DNA of 64,000 nt from Thalassotalea marina. Its GTDB lineage: Bacteria > Pseudomonadota > Gammaproteobacteria > Enterobacterales > Alteromonadaceae. The stretch is taken from NCBI RefSeq assembly GCF_014656435.1, contig NZ_BNCK01000006.1:188001-252000 (forward strand). The letters run 5' to 3'. The notes under the pieces are model-generated. The model was not told where the DNA came from. It saw only the letters and a list, made by a program, of their open reading frames with translations, and did no database searches. This document shows positions 7,894 through 16,671 of the stretch, one piece after another. The position numbers and the translations under genes were made by a program. Position 1 is the first letter of the stretch. Every line of letters begins with the position of its first letter.

Positions 7894-10269
7894 ATGTTTG
7901 ATGTTATTTATGGTTGGCGAAAATGGCAGCACCAAAGGATAAAATATTGGCTGTTGTGTATTTCTAGTGCGCTTTTTGTAGCCATTATGAGCGTGGCATT
8001 AAACCTGTATTTATTGATTAACAGTGATAGGCCAGATTGGGTTGAATCAAACGCCCCAATGGCAACCGTTGCAACAAAAACAGCATTAGGTTTAGTCAGC
8101 CCCACTTCTCATTACAAAATAAAATTATTAGAAAAGGCACCTGCGGTAAAACAAAGCGCCAGCTTTTTCTTACAACAAATTAAACTGCGTGTTGAAGATG
8201 CCAACTTGGCGAAAGTGAATGTGGCATTTTACTCTGAAAATCTATTTTCCTTATTAAGTGCCAGTGCGCCATTTTCATCGTTGGCCTATCAAGAAAACCA
8301 TGTATTTATCAGCCAAGATTTTGATCAACGTATTCTAAAAAATGCCAAGATAAACGCTCTTAACCAACAAATATTTTTAAAAGAACAAGCATTGCTCATC
8401 ACGCATATATTGCCCAAGCAAGTTGGCGTTTTTGCCAATAGCCAAATTGATATTTGGATACCAGACAGGGACTTAGACTTGTTGGTGCCCTCTTTCGCAA
8501 AATCATCTGCTACATCATTTATTAACAGCCAACATCAGTTTTATGGTTTTGCTGAACTTCATACTGCGACAGAGCTTAAAACACTTGAAAACGACTACCG
8601 CCAACTATTACAAGACTTTCCTTATCGAGATGCTGTATTTGTCGATCCTGGAAATCAGGCATATCTAATTGACGGAATAGAGTTATCGCCAAGTCAAAAA
8701 GCCTTTTTAATCAAACAATGTTGGTCGCTGTTAACCTTGATCATTGGCTTTGGGTTTGTTCTTTTTTCAACGCTTTTGTCTTCATTTATCCAACAAGCCA
8801 TTCAGCGTAAAAAAGAATATGCCATTAAGTTTTCATTAGGCGCTGATTTTGCCACTTTGGTGGTAAACCAAATACGTGAGAACATGGTATTTTTCAGCCT
8901 AATTGCACTGTTTTCACTTCTGTTTATTTATTGTGCCAATACTGTATTGCAACAAGGTAGTGTTTATCAAAGCTACTTTAATAGCGAGTTTGCATTAAAC
9001 CCTGCTTATAGTGCCATTTCATTTATCGCCACCTTTTTAGTGATAACCCTGTGTAATGTCTATGCGTTACATAAGGTGGCAAATTCCAATTTGTTTGGCC
9101 GAAGTTTTCAAGCAGGCCTGTCAAAAAAACAAACCCGCTTTATGCTGGCCAATTTTAGTGTGTTTTTTATTATTTGTTCACTTGCTATTGTTTATACCCT
9201 CAATATTATTGGCATAGAAAAGCAAAAATTCACTCTAAGCAATATTGATGTTTCAGCCCAAGAGTTTTCAACTAAATTGCAAGCAAAACAAAAATTCTAT
9301 ACACCTAAAGATTTGCAGCAAGGTAACACCAGTATACTGGGCAATTTAGATATCGCCTTGAGTTCAAAAGCTTTTACAAAAACTAACTCTAGCGGCGCTA
9401 AGTATGCAACATTTGATCAGCGCAACGAACTTCAACCAGTGGCAAGTGGCTATGTATCTCCCAACTATTTTTCGGTATTAAGCATCCCATTTTTGGAAGG
9501 AAAAACCTTAGAAACAACCAGTGTAGTGATTAATGAAGTATTGGCTCAACAGATAATGCTAAACAAGGCCAGCGCTTTACCAATGAGCAGTTTACTAGGC
9601 CAACAACTGCGCATTCAGGACTTTATGCTTGATGGCAACTTTACCATCGCCGGTATCGTAAAAAATGCGCCACATTTTGGCGCGACCAATCATGCCCCTG
9701 TTTTATATCTGCCATTTGAAAAACAATTGCCAATGCAGGCCGAGTACATGGCACCATACTTTTATGCTAAGCAAATTGACGCTAACAGTGCTTTAACCAT
9801 GATTAATCAATGGCTTGCCAAAGAACAAAGTAGCGTAATAAGTTATAGCAAAACAGGGACAATTAACCAGCTAGTTGAACAACTGAACCAAGGTGGAAAA
9901 ATACTGCTATTTACCAGTGGCTTTATGTCTTTAGCTATTGTGACCTTGTTGGCCATTGCCTTGTATTTTCAAATTAAAGCCAGCTTTAAGCAAAACCAGC
10001 ATAAATACGGCACTATGTTAGCGTTGGGCATGAGTAAACTTGAACTTTATAAACGAGTATTAGCAACACCGCTTTTAGCCCTAGCAATTGCGACAGCGGC
10101 ACTGCTGTTTTTAATGATCTTGGGCTACAAACCAGCTCAAATTGATTTGAACCTTGCTGGCTCAGTGACTTTTATCGCATGGGGCATAATTTTCTTGATG
10201 GTGATGGTTTTTGGCCATTTGGCTTTGCACAAAGATTTGAAAAAACCGATTCGTGATTACTTCATGTAA
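7894..10269 (+). CDS. ABC transporter permease, MacB/FtsX type
   Basis: 791 residues. One N-terminal span (~17-40) is followed by a MacB-like periplasmic domain (~45-270), three spans at ~272-295, ~328-350 and ~370-395, another at ~415-435, a second periplasmic domain, and three final spans (~670-695, 722-742, 755-780). This is the duplicated FtsX arrangement common in single-chain permeases of this branch. A dimer would work with the ATPase and adaptor encoded just upstream. The periplasmic domains are diverged compared with classical MacB. The operon ends at a strong hairpin directly downstream. Confidence 0.9.
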   Translation: MFDVIYGWRKWQHQRIKYWLLCISSALFVAIMSVALNLYLLINSDRPDWVESNAPMATVATKTALGLVSPTSHYKIKLLEKAPAVKQSASFFLQQIKLRVEDANLAKVNVAFYSENLFSLLSASAPFSSLAYQENHVFISQDFDQRILKNAKINALNQQIFLKEQALLITHILPKQVGVFANSQIDIWIPDRDLDLLVPSFAKSSATSFINSQHQFYGFAELHTATELKTLENDYRQLLQDFPYRDAVFVDPGNQAYLIDGIELSPSQKAFLIKQCWSLLTLIIGFGFVLFSTLLSSFIQQAIQRKKEYAIKFSLGADFATLVVNQIRENMVFFSLIALFSLLFIYCANTVLQQGSVYQSYFNSEFALNPAYSAISFIATFLVITLCNVYALHKVANSNLFGRSFQAGLSKKQTRFMLANFSVFFIICSLAIVYTLNIIGIEKQKFTLSNIDVSAQEFSTKLQAKQKFYTPKDLQQGNTSILGNLDIALSSKAFTKTNSSGAKYATFDQRNELQPVASGYVSPNYFSVLSIPFLEGKTLETTSVVINEVLAQQIMLNKASALPMSSLLGQQLRIQDFMLDGNFTIAGIVKNAPHFGATNHAPVLYLPFEKQLPMQAEYMAPYFYAKQIDANSALTMINQWLAKEQSSVISYSKTGTINQLVEQLNQGGKILLFTSGFMSLAIVTLLAIALYFQIKASFKQNQHKYGTMLALGMSKLELYKRVLATPLLALAIATAALLFLMILGYKPAQIDLNLAGSVTFIAWGIIFLMVMVFGHLALHKDLKKPIRDYFM

Positions 10270-10279
10270 ATCAAGTGGT

Positions 10280-10318
10280 TCGGGCATTACTAATGATGCC
10301 CGAGTCACAGAATTTTTT
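10280..10318 (+). terminator. Rho-independent terminator of the first ABC exporter operon
   Basis: TCGGGCAT (10280-10287) pairs perfectly with ATGCCCGA (10296-10303), and a run of seven T follows a few bases later (10313-10319). Confidence 0.75.
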
Positions 10319-10353
10319 TCCATCATTATGCTGTAAATACTGTCACATATGGG

Positions 10354-10704
10354 CTAGAGGCTAATCAGTTTGAGGGTAAAATAAACGGTCGCTAAACTTA
10401 AGGCTAAAAATAACACACTAAAAATCACAGTGAAAAGTGACGATAATTTGCGTTTAATACCAGCAAAAAACCCCTTTTTAGGCGTTGCACTTTCGGTTTC
10501 AGGCTGAAAACTCACCACCAATAAATTCAGCCAAACACCCCACAATAACATTAGTAAAATGGGCTCTAAATAGGCTTGTTGTTGCGTAACATCATTGCCA
10601 ACAAATAGATAAATTAATGCCATTATCGAAGCAATGATAACAAAGCGAATGATCAGCGTTATAGGTGTAAAAATAGCAGAGAGTTTAATAAAAAAAGCGT
10701 TCAT
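10354..10704 (-). CDS. Small integral membrane protein, unknown function
   Basis: 116 residues, not recognised. Two spans near the N-terminus (about 12-34 and 46-65), a short hydrophilic loop with a KKGFFAGIKRK basic stretch (~75-86), and a final span at ~92-114. No signal peptide or catalytic motif. It lies downstream of the DGC protein gene on the same strand with an 84-nt gap, so it may be cotranscribed. It converges with the exporter operon across the terminator. Confidence 0.6.
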   Translation of the reverse strand: MNAFFIKLSAIFTPITLIIRFVIIASIMALIYLFVGNDVTQQQAYLEPILLMLLWGVWLNLLVVSFQPETESATPKKGFFAGIKRKLSSLFTVIFSVLFLALSLATVYFTLKLISL

Positions 10705-10788
10705 TTACTTAATGCAGTTAGTCAATTAACTAACCACATCATAATGGCGCAGGTGGAATTTTGCACTCAAAAACTTGTAAACAGCAAA

Positions 10789-11160
10789 TTAGACGTTAAA
10801 TTCAATGCCCTTTTCTTTCAACGACTTGTAGATAAAATTAAGCGCTTTACTGTTATCGATAATCGAATCTTGCCATTTATCACGCTTTTCAATCCCCATA
10901 TCAGTGACAACAAAATAATGATCAACATTCACTGAGGCATTATCTAAACATAGCTTGGTACAGGAAAGTTCACAGCCATCAATAGCAATGGTTTGATATG
11001 CAGAAGTAGCTGTGGTTTTCATTTCATCAACATTGGCAGCAACACCTGAAACACATGACATTTCAGCTAAGCCATCACTGTCTAAATTCAACGCTATATC
11101 ATGCGCTATACGTGCTACGTTTGAACAACCTGAGCAGGCATAAACAACGGGTTTTGACAT
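10789..11160 (-). CDS. DGC-domain putative zinc-binding protein
   Basis: 123 residues matching the DGC family: an N-terminal CSGCSNVARIA motif (residues ~9-19), C36 in EMSCVSG, and the signature DGCELSCTKLCL at ~61-72. The regularly placed cysteines suggest a metal site. Biochemical function of the family is not established. A perfect FNR-type site (11220-11233) lies upstream, with a -10-like TAGCAT at the spacing expected for an FNR-activated promoter, so low-oxygen induction is a reasonable inference. Confidence 0.8.
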   Translation of the reverse strand: MSKPVVYACSGCSNVARIAHDIALNLDSDGLAEMSCVSGVAANVDEMKTTATSAYQTIAIDGCELSCTKLCLDNASVNVDHYFVVTDMGIEKRDKWQDSIIDNSKALNFIYKSLKEKGIEFNV

Positions 11161-11219
11161 CTAATAAATTCTTGCATAGGGGTGGTAGTTTGATGCTACC
11201 AAAGACGTCAAACAAGTTT

Positions 11220-11233
11220 TTGATTCAGATCAA
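11220..11233 (-). promoter_or_regulatory. Perfect FNR-type box upstream of the DGC gene
   Basis: TTGATTCAGATCAA is an exact match to TTGAT-N4-ATCAA. It is centred 66 nt upstream of the DGC ATG. About 21 nt further toward the gene is TAGCAT, within one base of the place a -10 occupies at class II FNR promoters (site centred at -41.5). Confidence 0.6.
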
Positions 11234-11251
11234 ATAGATCGATATTGCTGG

Positions 11252-12205
11252 TTAGTAGCCGCGATTTAAATTTACGGTCGCTGGCAATTGCCCGCCATTT
11301 ATAAACTGATCAACGTTGTTAACCACAATGTCACTGGCTGAATTTACATTGGTTGGCGCCGAAATATGCGGTAAAACAGTGATGTGATCATGGCTCCAAA
11401 AAGCATGCTCTTCATCCAGTGGCTCAACGGCAAACACATCTAAGATCGCATGTTTAATTACACCATCATCGAGGGCTTCTAATAAGTGGTATTCATCAAT
11501 AATGGCACCGCGACCAAAATTAATTAAGGTTGCCTGTGATGGCATTAACGCTAGGGTGTGTTGGTTAAATAAACCGTGAGTTTTTTCAGTCAATGGCAAT
11601 AAACACACCACGATATCTGCTTGAGATAACACCTGAGGTAATTGTTCATCTCCGTTAAAACACTCAATACCCGCAATATCTTTAGCAGAGTTACTCCAGC
11701 CTATGACTTGAAAATTATTCGCCAGTAACTGCTGTGCCGCTTGTTGCCCAAGCTCACCTAAACCTAAAATTGCCACTTTAGTGTCACAAGCAAGTTTTAC
11801 TGGATGTTGCTGCCAATGCTGTGCTCGCTGCTGCTGACGATATAGCGGCATGTCACGCATGGCATAAAATGACCAAGCCACCACAGCCTCACTCATGGTT
11901 TGTGCTAAGGTAGGATCAACTAAACGACTAATTTTTAATTCAGAACCTGCAAAGGTTTGCACTAGCTTTTCAACCCCAGCCCATACACTTTGCAGCCATT
12001 GAAGGTTAGCAAATAAACGAACGTGTTCTGGTTTGGGATTAGCAACAATAGCTACGTTGACTAATTCACGCTGAGCTTCACTGATCTCTTCCACCAATAC
12101 CACTTTGGCGTTTATTTGCCGCTGTGCAAACTTATCATTTAAGACCACAAGCCATTGCTGTTGCTCGACTTTTGGCAGTTGATTAATAAAGGGAATTAAT
12201 ATCAT
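11252..12205 (-). CDS. ghrA: D-2-hydroxyacid dehydrogenase, glyoxylate/hydroxypyruvate reductase A-like
   Basis: 317 residues, close to E. coli GhrA (312). The Rossmann motif GLGELGQQAA is at ~148-157. The catalytic triad of the family can be seen: Arg in LINFGRGAIID (~231), Glu in DVFAVEPLDEEH (~255-265) and His in VLPHISAPTN (~285). The expected reaction is NADPH-dependent reduction of glyoxylate or hydroxypyruvate. The ATG at 12205 has a GGAAG-type site upstream. It is 21 nt after the yehS-like gene on the same strand and probably cotranscribed. Substrate preference within the family is inferred. Confidence 0.8.
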   Translation of the reverse strand: MILIPFINQLPKVEQQQWLVVLNDKFAQRQINAKVVLVEEISEAQRELVNVAIVANPKPEHVRLFANLQWLQSVWAGVEKLVQTFAGSELKISRLVDPTLAQTMSEAVVAWSFYAMRDMPLYRQQQRAQHWQQHPVKLACDTKVAILGLGELGQQAAQQLLANNFQVIGWSNSAKDIAGIECFNGDEQLPQVLSQADIVVCLLPLTEKTHGLFNQHTLALMPSQATLINFGRGAIIDEYHLLEALDDGVIKHAILDVFAVEPLDEEHAFWSHDHITVLPHISAPTNVNSASDIVVNNVDQFINGGQLPATVNLNRGY

Positions 12206-12226
12206 TAGTTCAGCTTTACTTCCGTG

Positions 12227-12859
12227 TTATTTTTTTAAAGAAAGTACGTTACGTTTACTTTCTTTAGCATCCTCTAACTTTTCTTCTGCTTTAGCGTATG
12301 GATTAACATACAGCTTTTTCGGCGTAGGTGGTTTTTTGTTTGCTTTTGGCTTCGCATTGCTTTGCTTTGTATTGCCTTGTTTTGCTTTTGCCTTGGCAGC
12401 TGGCTTACTGTGTTTAAGCTGTAACGCCATTAAAAAGTTTCGCAATATTTGCGCTTTACAATGACGATAATTTTTATGATCCGGGTTTCTGAAAAACGCG
12501 GTTATTTCACCATTGCCAAGTTTGACATCAACACTAGCCAATAGCGCAATAATATCGTCAGTTTGCAACTCCAACGCAATTTTCAGTTTTTTCAAAATAA
12601 GATTTTTAGTTAGCTCTTTTTCAGGCGCTGGCATTGCTTTATCACCACGACCACGTTTTTCAACGATAAAACCGTTTAAAAAGCTCGCCAATTCGATATC
12701 AGCTAACGGCACCATCTCTGGCTCGTCGTCTTTTTTTAACCAAGCGGTGATTTGCTCTAGGGTAACCTGGCGGTTTGCTAAGGCAAAAATGTCTTTAACT
12801 TTTTGATCTTTTAAAGAAAAGGTATACCTTAAGCGGCGAAGAACATCGTTATTGGTCAA
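12227..12859 (-). CDS. DUF1456 (YehS-like) protein
   Basis: 210 residues. Two repeats of the DUF1456 unit are visible: MTNNDVLRRLRYTFSLKD with ITAWLKKDDEPE at ~38-50, and KNLILKKLKIALELQTDDI with ITAFFRNPDHKNYRHC at ~118-133. YehS of E. coli (156 residues) ends soon after the second unit. Here a ~50-residue Lys/Ala/Asn/Pro-rich tail follows (KAKAKQGNTKQSNAKPKANK), probably disordered and basic. Molecular function of the family is unknown. Confidence 0.8.
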   Translation of the reverse strand: MTNNDVLRRLRYTFSLKDQKVKDIFALANRQVTLEQITAWLKKDDEPEMVPLADIELASFLNGFIVEKRGRGDKAMPAPEKELTKNLILKKLKIALELQTDDIIALLASVDVKLGNGEITAFFRNPDHKNYRHCKAQILRNFLMALQLKHSKPAAKAKAKQGNTKQSNAKPKANKKPPTPKKLYVNPYAKAEEKLEDAKESKRNVLSLKK

Positions 12860-13076
12860 TGGGGCATCTCAACATCATAAATTGCTAGCTGGCTATTATA
12901 GCGTTATTGCACGGGCAATTCGAAATAAATGTCGTCGATCCTTAACATTACTAAATGACTCGGGCGTTTTCCTCGCTTCTATTACATTTTTTTATACAAA
13001 ATAGTGTTAAATAACAGCGGTTGCTGGGGTATGATCAGGCAGATTTTTTGTTCAGGGATTTAAAAAACGTATTTTC

Positions 13077-16000
13077 ATGAGTAAACAACATCTTCTATTA
13101 GAACCCGTTTTGCCTAAACGCCGTGGTCAACAAGCCGACAAAAAAACTTGGTATAACCTGCTAGGCTCTAGCCGTTCGCTAGCTATTTATCAAGCAGCCA
13201 AATCAGCACAAGGCCCTGTATTGGTGATAACTCATGATACGCCAGCAGCCCTGCATTTAGAGCAAGAACTACACAGTATTAATCGCCAAAAGGCGCTTTC
13301 AGTTTGTTTATTTCCTGACTGGGAAACTTTACCCTACGATACCTTCTCGCCACACCAAGACATTATTTCACAGCGTTTAGCGACTATGTATCAGCTATCA
13401 CGCATGAAACAAGGTATTGTCATCGTTCCTGTCTCTACTTTGTTGCAGCGCCTTGCCCCCAAAAGCTACCTTGAACAAAACAGCTTATTGGTAAAAAAAG
13501 GCGATAGAAAAGATCTACATCAACTAAGAGTTGAACTTGAAGCCAGTGGCTATCGCTGTGTTGACCAAGTGATGGAGCACGGCGAGTTTTCCGCTCGAGG
13601 TGCTATTCTCGACTTATTCCCTATGGGCAGCAATACCCCGTTCAGACTTGATTTTTTTGATGACGAAATTGATGAAATTCGCTTATTTGATCCTGAAAAT
13701 CAACGTTCGAGTGACAAGGTAGAAGTGATAGAGCTTTTGCCAGCGCATGAGTTTCCAACTGACCAAGAAGGGATAAACACCTTTAGACGCCAATACCGTG
13801 ATTTATTTACCGGCACGATTGATAAAGAGTCGATTTATCATCAAGTCAGTAACGGTATTATGCCTGCAGGTATTGAATACTATTTGCCACTATTTTTTGA
13901 GCAAACGAATACCCTATTCGATTATTTAGCTGACAACACCACCATCGTCATTACTGGCGATCTTGAACGTGCCATTACCAATTATTGGCATGATGCCGAG
14001 TATCGTTATGAAGACAGGCGATACGATCCTACACGGCCACTGCTTGCACCTGAGCAGTTGTTCTTAAATACTGATGAACTTTTTTCCTCGCTTAAACGCT
14101 TTGATCGCATCACCATTGAGCAGCAAATCAAAGATGAAACTGAACAGTCAAGCGCCCGTGGCTTAATTCATTATGATGTAAAGCCGCTTCCTAACATTGC
14201 GGTTGACCATCAACTAAAACAGCCTTTTGATTTACTAAATATCTTTTTAAACGATAAAAACTCACCGGGTAAAATACTGTTTGTTGCCGAAAGCCAGGGT
14301 AGACGTGAAAGTGTGCTTGAACTGTTAAAGCGCAATAAAATCACCACGCCAGTTTTTAAAGATATTGAAAGCTTTATCGACAGTGAAGACAAGTTAGGCA
14401 TTACAGTAAACAGTTTAAGCCAAGGTTTTATTTTCCAGGCTAAAGGAACCTCGGCAAAAAATGCCATTGCGATTATCACCGAAGCAGAACTATTGGGTGA
14501 TAGAGTCAGGCAATCTAGACGTCGCAAATCACAACAAGACGGTCAAGCTGATGCAATATTTAAAAATCTCGCCGAGCTTTCCATTGGTCAACCTGTTGTA
14601 CACATTGAGCATGGTATTGGTCGTTACTTAGGTTTACAAACACTTGAAACTGGCGGCATTACCACAGAGTTTTTAACCTTAAGTTACGCCAACGACGCTA
14701 AGCTTTATGTGCCTGTTGCCTCTTTGCATTTAATTTCTCGCTATTCAGGTACCGATGCTGAGAGTGCGCCTCTTCATAAACTTGGCAACGACACTTGGAG
14801 TAAAGCCAAGAAAAAAGCGGCGGAAAAAGTTAAAGACGTCGCCGCAGAACTACTCGATATTTACGCCAAACGAGCGGCCAACAAAGGTTATAAATTTAAT
14901 CGCAATAAAGAAGATTACCGCGCGTTTGCCGACAGTTTTGGTTTTGAAGAAACCTTAGATCAAGAACAAGCTATTAATGCGGTTGTTAGCGATATGTTAT
15001 CTGACAAAACCATGGATCGCCTTGTTTGTGGTGACGTGGGCTTTGGTAAAACTGAAGTAGCGATGCGCGCAGCTTTTGTTGCGGTAAACGACGGCAAACA
15101 AGTAGCGATGTTAGTGCCAACTACCCTGCTTGCTCAACAGCACTATGAAAACTTTAAAGATCGCTTTGCCAACTGGCCGGTTTCAATTGAAGTATTATCG
15201 CGCTTTAAAACACCTAAAGAGCAAAATCAGGTGATTGAAAAAGTAGAAGCTGGCCAAGTTGATATTTTAATTGGAACACACAAGCTACTTCAAAACTCGA
15301 TAAAATATAAAGCACTCGGCTTGTTGATTGTTGATGAAGAACACCGTTTTGGTGTTAAACAAAAAGAGAAGATTAAAAAGCTTCGAGCCAATGTTGATAT
15401 TTTAACGTTAACAGCAACGCCAATTCCTAGAACACTTAACATGGCCATGGGTGGCATGCGTGACTTGTCGATTATTGCAACACCACCTGCCAAACGTTTA
15501 GCGGTAAAAACCTTTGTTAGACAGCGTGACGACAAGCTTATTCGTGAATCTATGCTGCGTGAAATTTTACGTGGTGGCCAAGTTTATTTCTTGCACAACA
15601 ACGTAGATACCATCAACAAAACCGCGGCCGATATTGAAAAATTAGTGCCAGAAGCCAAAGTCACCATTGCCCATGGTCAAATGCGCGAGCGCGAACTTGA
15701 GCGTATCATGAGCGACTTTTATCATCAGCGCTACAATGTATTAGTTTGTACCACTATTATTGAAACAGGTATCGATGTACCAACAGCCAATACTATTATT
15801 ATGGATCGCGCCGACAACCTTGGTTTAGCACAGCTGCATCAACTAAGGGGGCGTGTTGGTCGTTCACACCATCAAGCTTACGCCTACTTATTAACGCCGC
15901 ACGAAAAACGCATGACTAAAGATGCCAAAAAACGCCTTGACGCCATTGCCTCTTTAGAAGATTTAGGTGCAGGTTTTACCCTAGCAACACACGACTTAGA

Positions 16001-16592
16001 AATTCGTGGCGCTGGTGAATTATTAGGTGAAGAACAAAGCGGCTCAATGAGTCAGGTTGGTTTTAGTTTGTATATGGACATGCTAGATCACGCGGTTAAC
16101 GCCTTAAAAGAAGGCAAGCAGCCATCACTTGATCAAGTATTGTCAAAACAAACTGAAATTGAACTGCGTGTACCAGCGCTATTGCCAGATGATTACATTT
16201 TTGACGTTAGTTTACGTTTAAGTATTTATAAACGAATTGCCAGCAGCAAAGATAAAAATGAGCTCGATGATATTCAAGTAGAGCTTATCGATCGATTTGG
16301 CTTGTTGCCACAAGCAACCAAAAACCTAGTTCATATTGCTAAAATGCGTTTAAAAGCACAAAAAATTGGCATTGCAAAAATAGAGGCCAGCGCCGGTGGG
16401 GGTTCATTTGAATTTAGCGAAGATACCCAAATCGATCCTGTGCAAATTATTGGTCTGATCCAACAACAACCCAACATTTACAAAATGGAAGGTGCTAACA
16501 AATTGAAGTTTGTAAAAACCATGGAAGAAGCTGACGCTCGATTCACCTTTATTAATGGATTGATTGCTGAGCTAGCAAAAAATCGCGATTAA
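13077..16592 (+). CDS. mfd: Transcription-repair coupling factor Mfd
   Basis: 1171 residues (E. coli 1148). The UvrB-homology region occupies ~1-340, the RNA-polymerase interaction domain ~470-560 (GQPVVHIEHGIGRYLGL opens it), and the RecG-like motor ~600-970. Walker A GDVGFGKTE is near 652, the DEEH box near 752 and LTATPIPRT near 775. The TRG motif and C-terminal domain follow. It removes stalled RNA polymerase from lesions and recruits UvrA. Full length and intact. It is divergent from the yehS-like gene. The neighbour csiV follows in the same direction after a hairpin, as in Vibrio and Shewanella relatives. Confidence 0.98.
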   Translation: MSKQHLLLEPVLPKRRGQQADKKTWYNLLGSSRSLAIYQAAKSAQGPVLVITHDTPAALHLEQELHSINRQKALSVCLFPDWETLPYDTFSPHQDIISQRLATMYQLSRMKQGIVIVPVSTLLQRLAPKSYLEQNSLLVKKGDRKDLHQLRVELEASGYRCVDQVMEHGEFSARGAILDLFPMGSNTPFRLDFFDDEIDEIRLFDPENQRSSDKVEVIELLPAHEFPTDQEGINTFRRQYRDLFTGTIDKESIYHQVSNGIMPAGIEYYLPLFFEQTNTLFDYLADNTTIVITGDLERAITNYWHDAEYRYEDRRYDPTRPLLAPEQLFLNTDELFSSLKRFDRITIEQQIKDETEQSSARGLIHYDVKPLPNIAVDHQLKQPFDLLNIFLNDKNSPGKILFVAESQGRRESVLELLKRNKITTPVFKDIESFIDSEDKLGITVNSLSQGFIFQAKGTSAKNAIAIITEAELLGDRVRQSRRRKSQQDGQADAIFKNLAELSIGQPVVHIEHGIGRYLGLQTLETGGITTEFLTLSYANDAKLYVPVASLHLISRYSGTDAESAPLHKLGNDTWSKAKKKAAEKVKDVAAELLDIYAKRAANKGYKFNRNKEDYRAFADSFGFEETLDQEQAINAVVSDMLSDKTMDRLVCGDVGFGKTEVAMRAAFVAVNDGKQVAMLVPTTLLAQQHYENFKDRFANWPVSIEVLSRFKTPKEQNQVIEKVEAGQVDILIGTHKLLQNSIKYKALGLLIVDEEHRFGVKQKEKIKKLRANVDILTLTATPIPRTLNMAMGGMRDLSIIATPPAKRLAVKTFVRQRDDKLIRESMLREILRGGQVYFLHNNVDTINKTAADIEKLVPEAKVTIAHGQMRERELERIMSDFYHQRYNVLVCTTIIETGIDVPTANTIIMDRADNLGLAQLHQLRGRVGRSHHQAYAYLLTPHEKRMTKDAKKRLDAIASLEDLGAGFTLATHDLEIRGAGELLGEEQSGSMSQVGFSLYMDMLDHAVNALKEGKQPSLDQVLSKQTEIELRVPALLPDDYIFDVSLRLSIYKRIASSKDKNELDDIQVELIDRFGLLPQATKNLVHIAKMRLKAQKIGIAKIEASAGGGSFEFSEDTQIDPVQIIGLIQQQPNIYKMEGANKLKFVKTMEEADARFTFINGLIAELAKNRD

Positions 16593-16615
16593 CAGCGTAA
16601 TGAAATCAAGGTATG

Positions 16616-16640
16616 ATGCTAAGGCTTAACGACTTAGCAT
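16616..16640 (+). terminator. Hairpin between mfd and csiV
   Basis: ATGCTAAG (16616-16623) and CTTAGCAT (16633-16640) form a perfect 8-bp stem. There is no T run behind it, so it may be an attenuator or mRNA-processing element instead of a full terminator. Confidence 0.4.
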
Positions 16641-16671
16641 TGTTGAAACACCCCAACTTCTTGGTATTTAG

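Noticed and set aside
4610-10303. A full darobactin- or lanthipeptide-type biosynthetic cluster
   Set aside because: No radical-SAM enzyme, LanM/LanBC, ATP-grasp or YcaO gene near the small ORF; only the exporter layout is similar.
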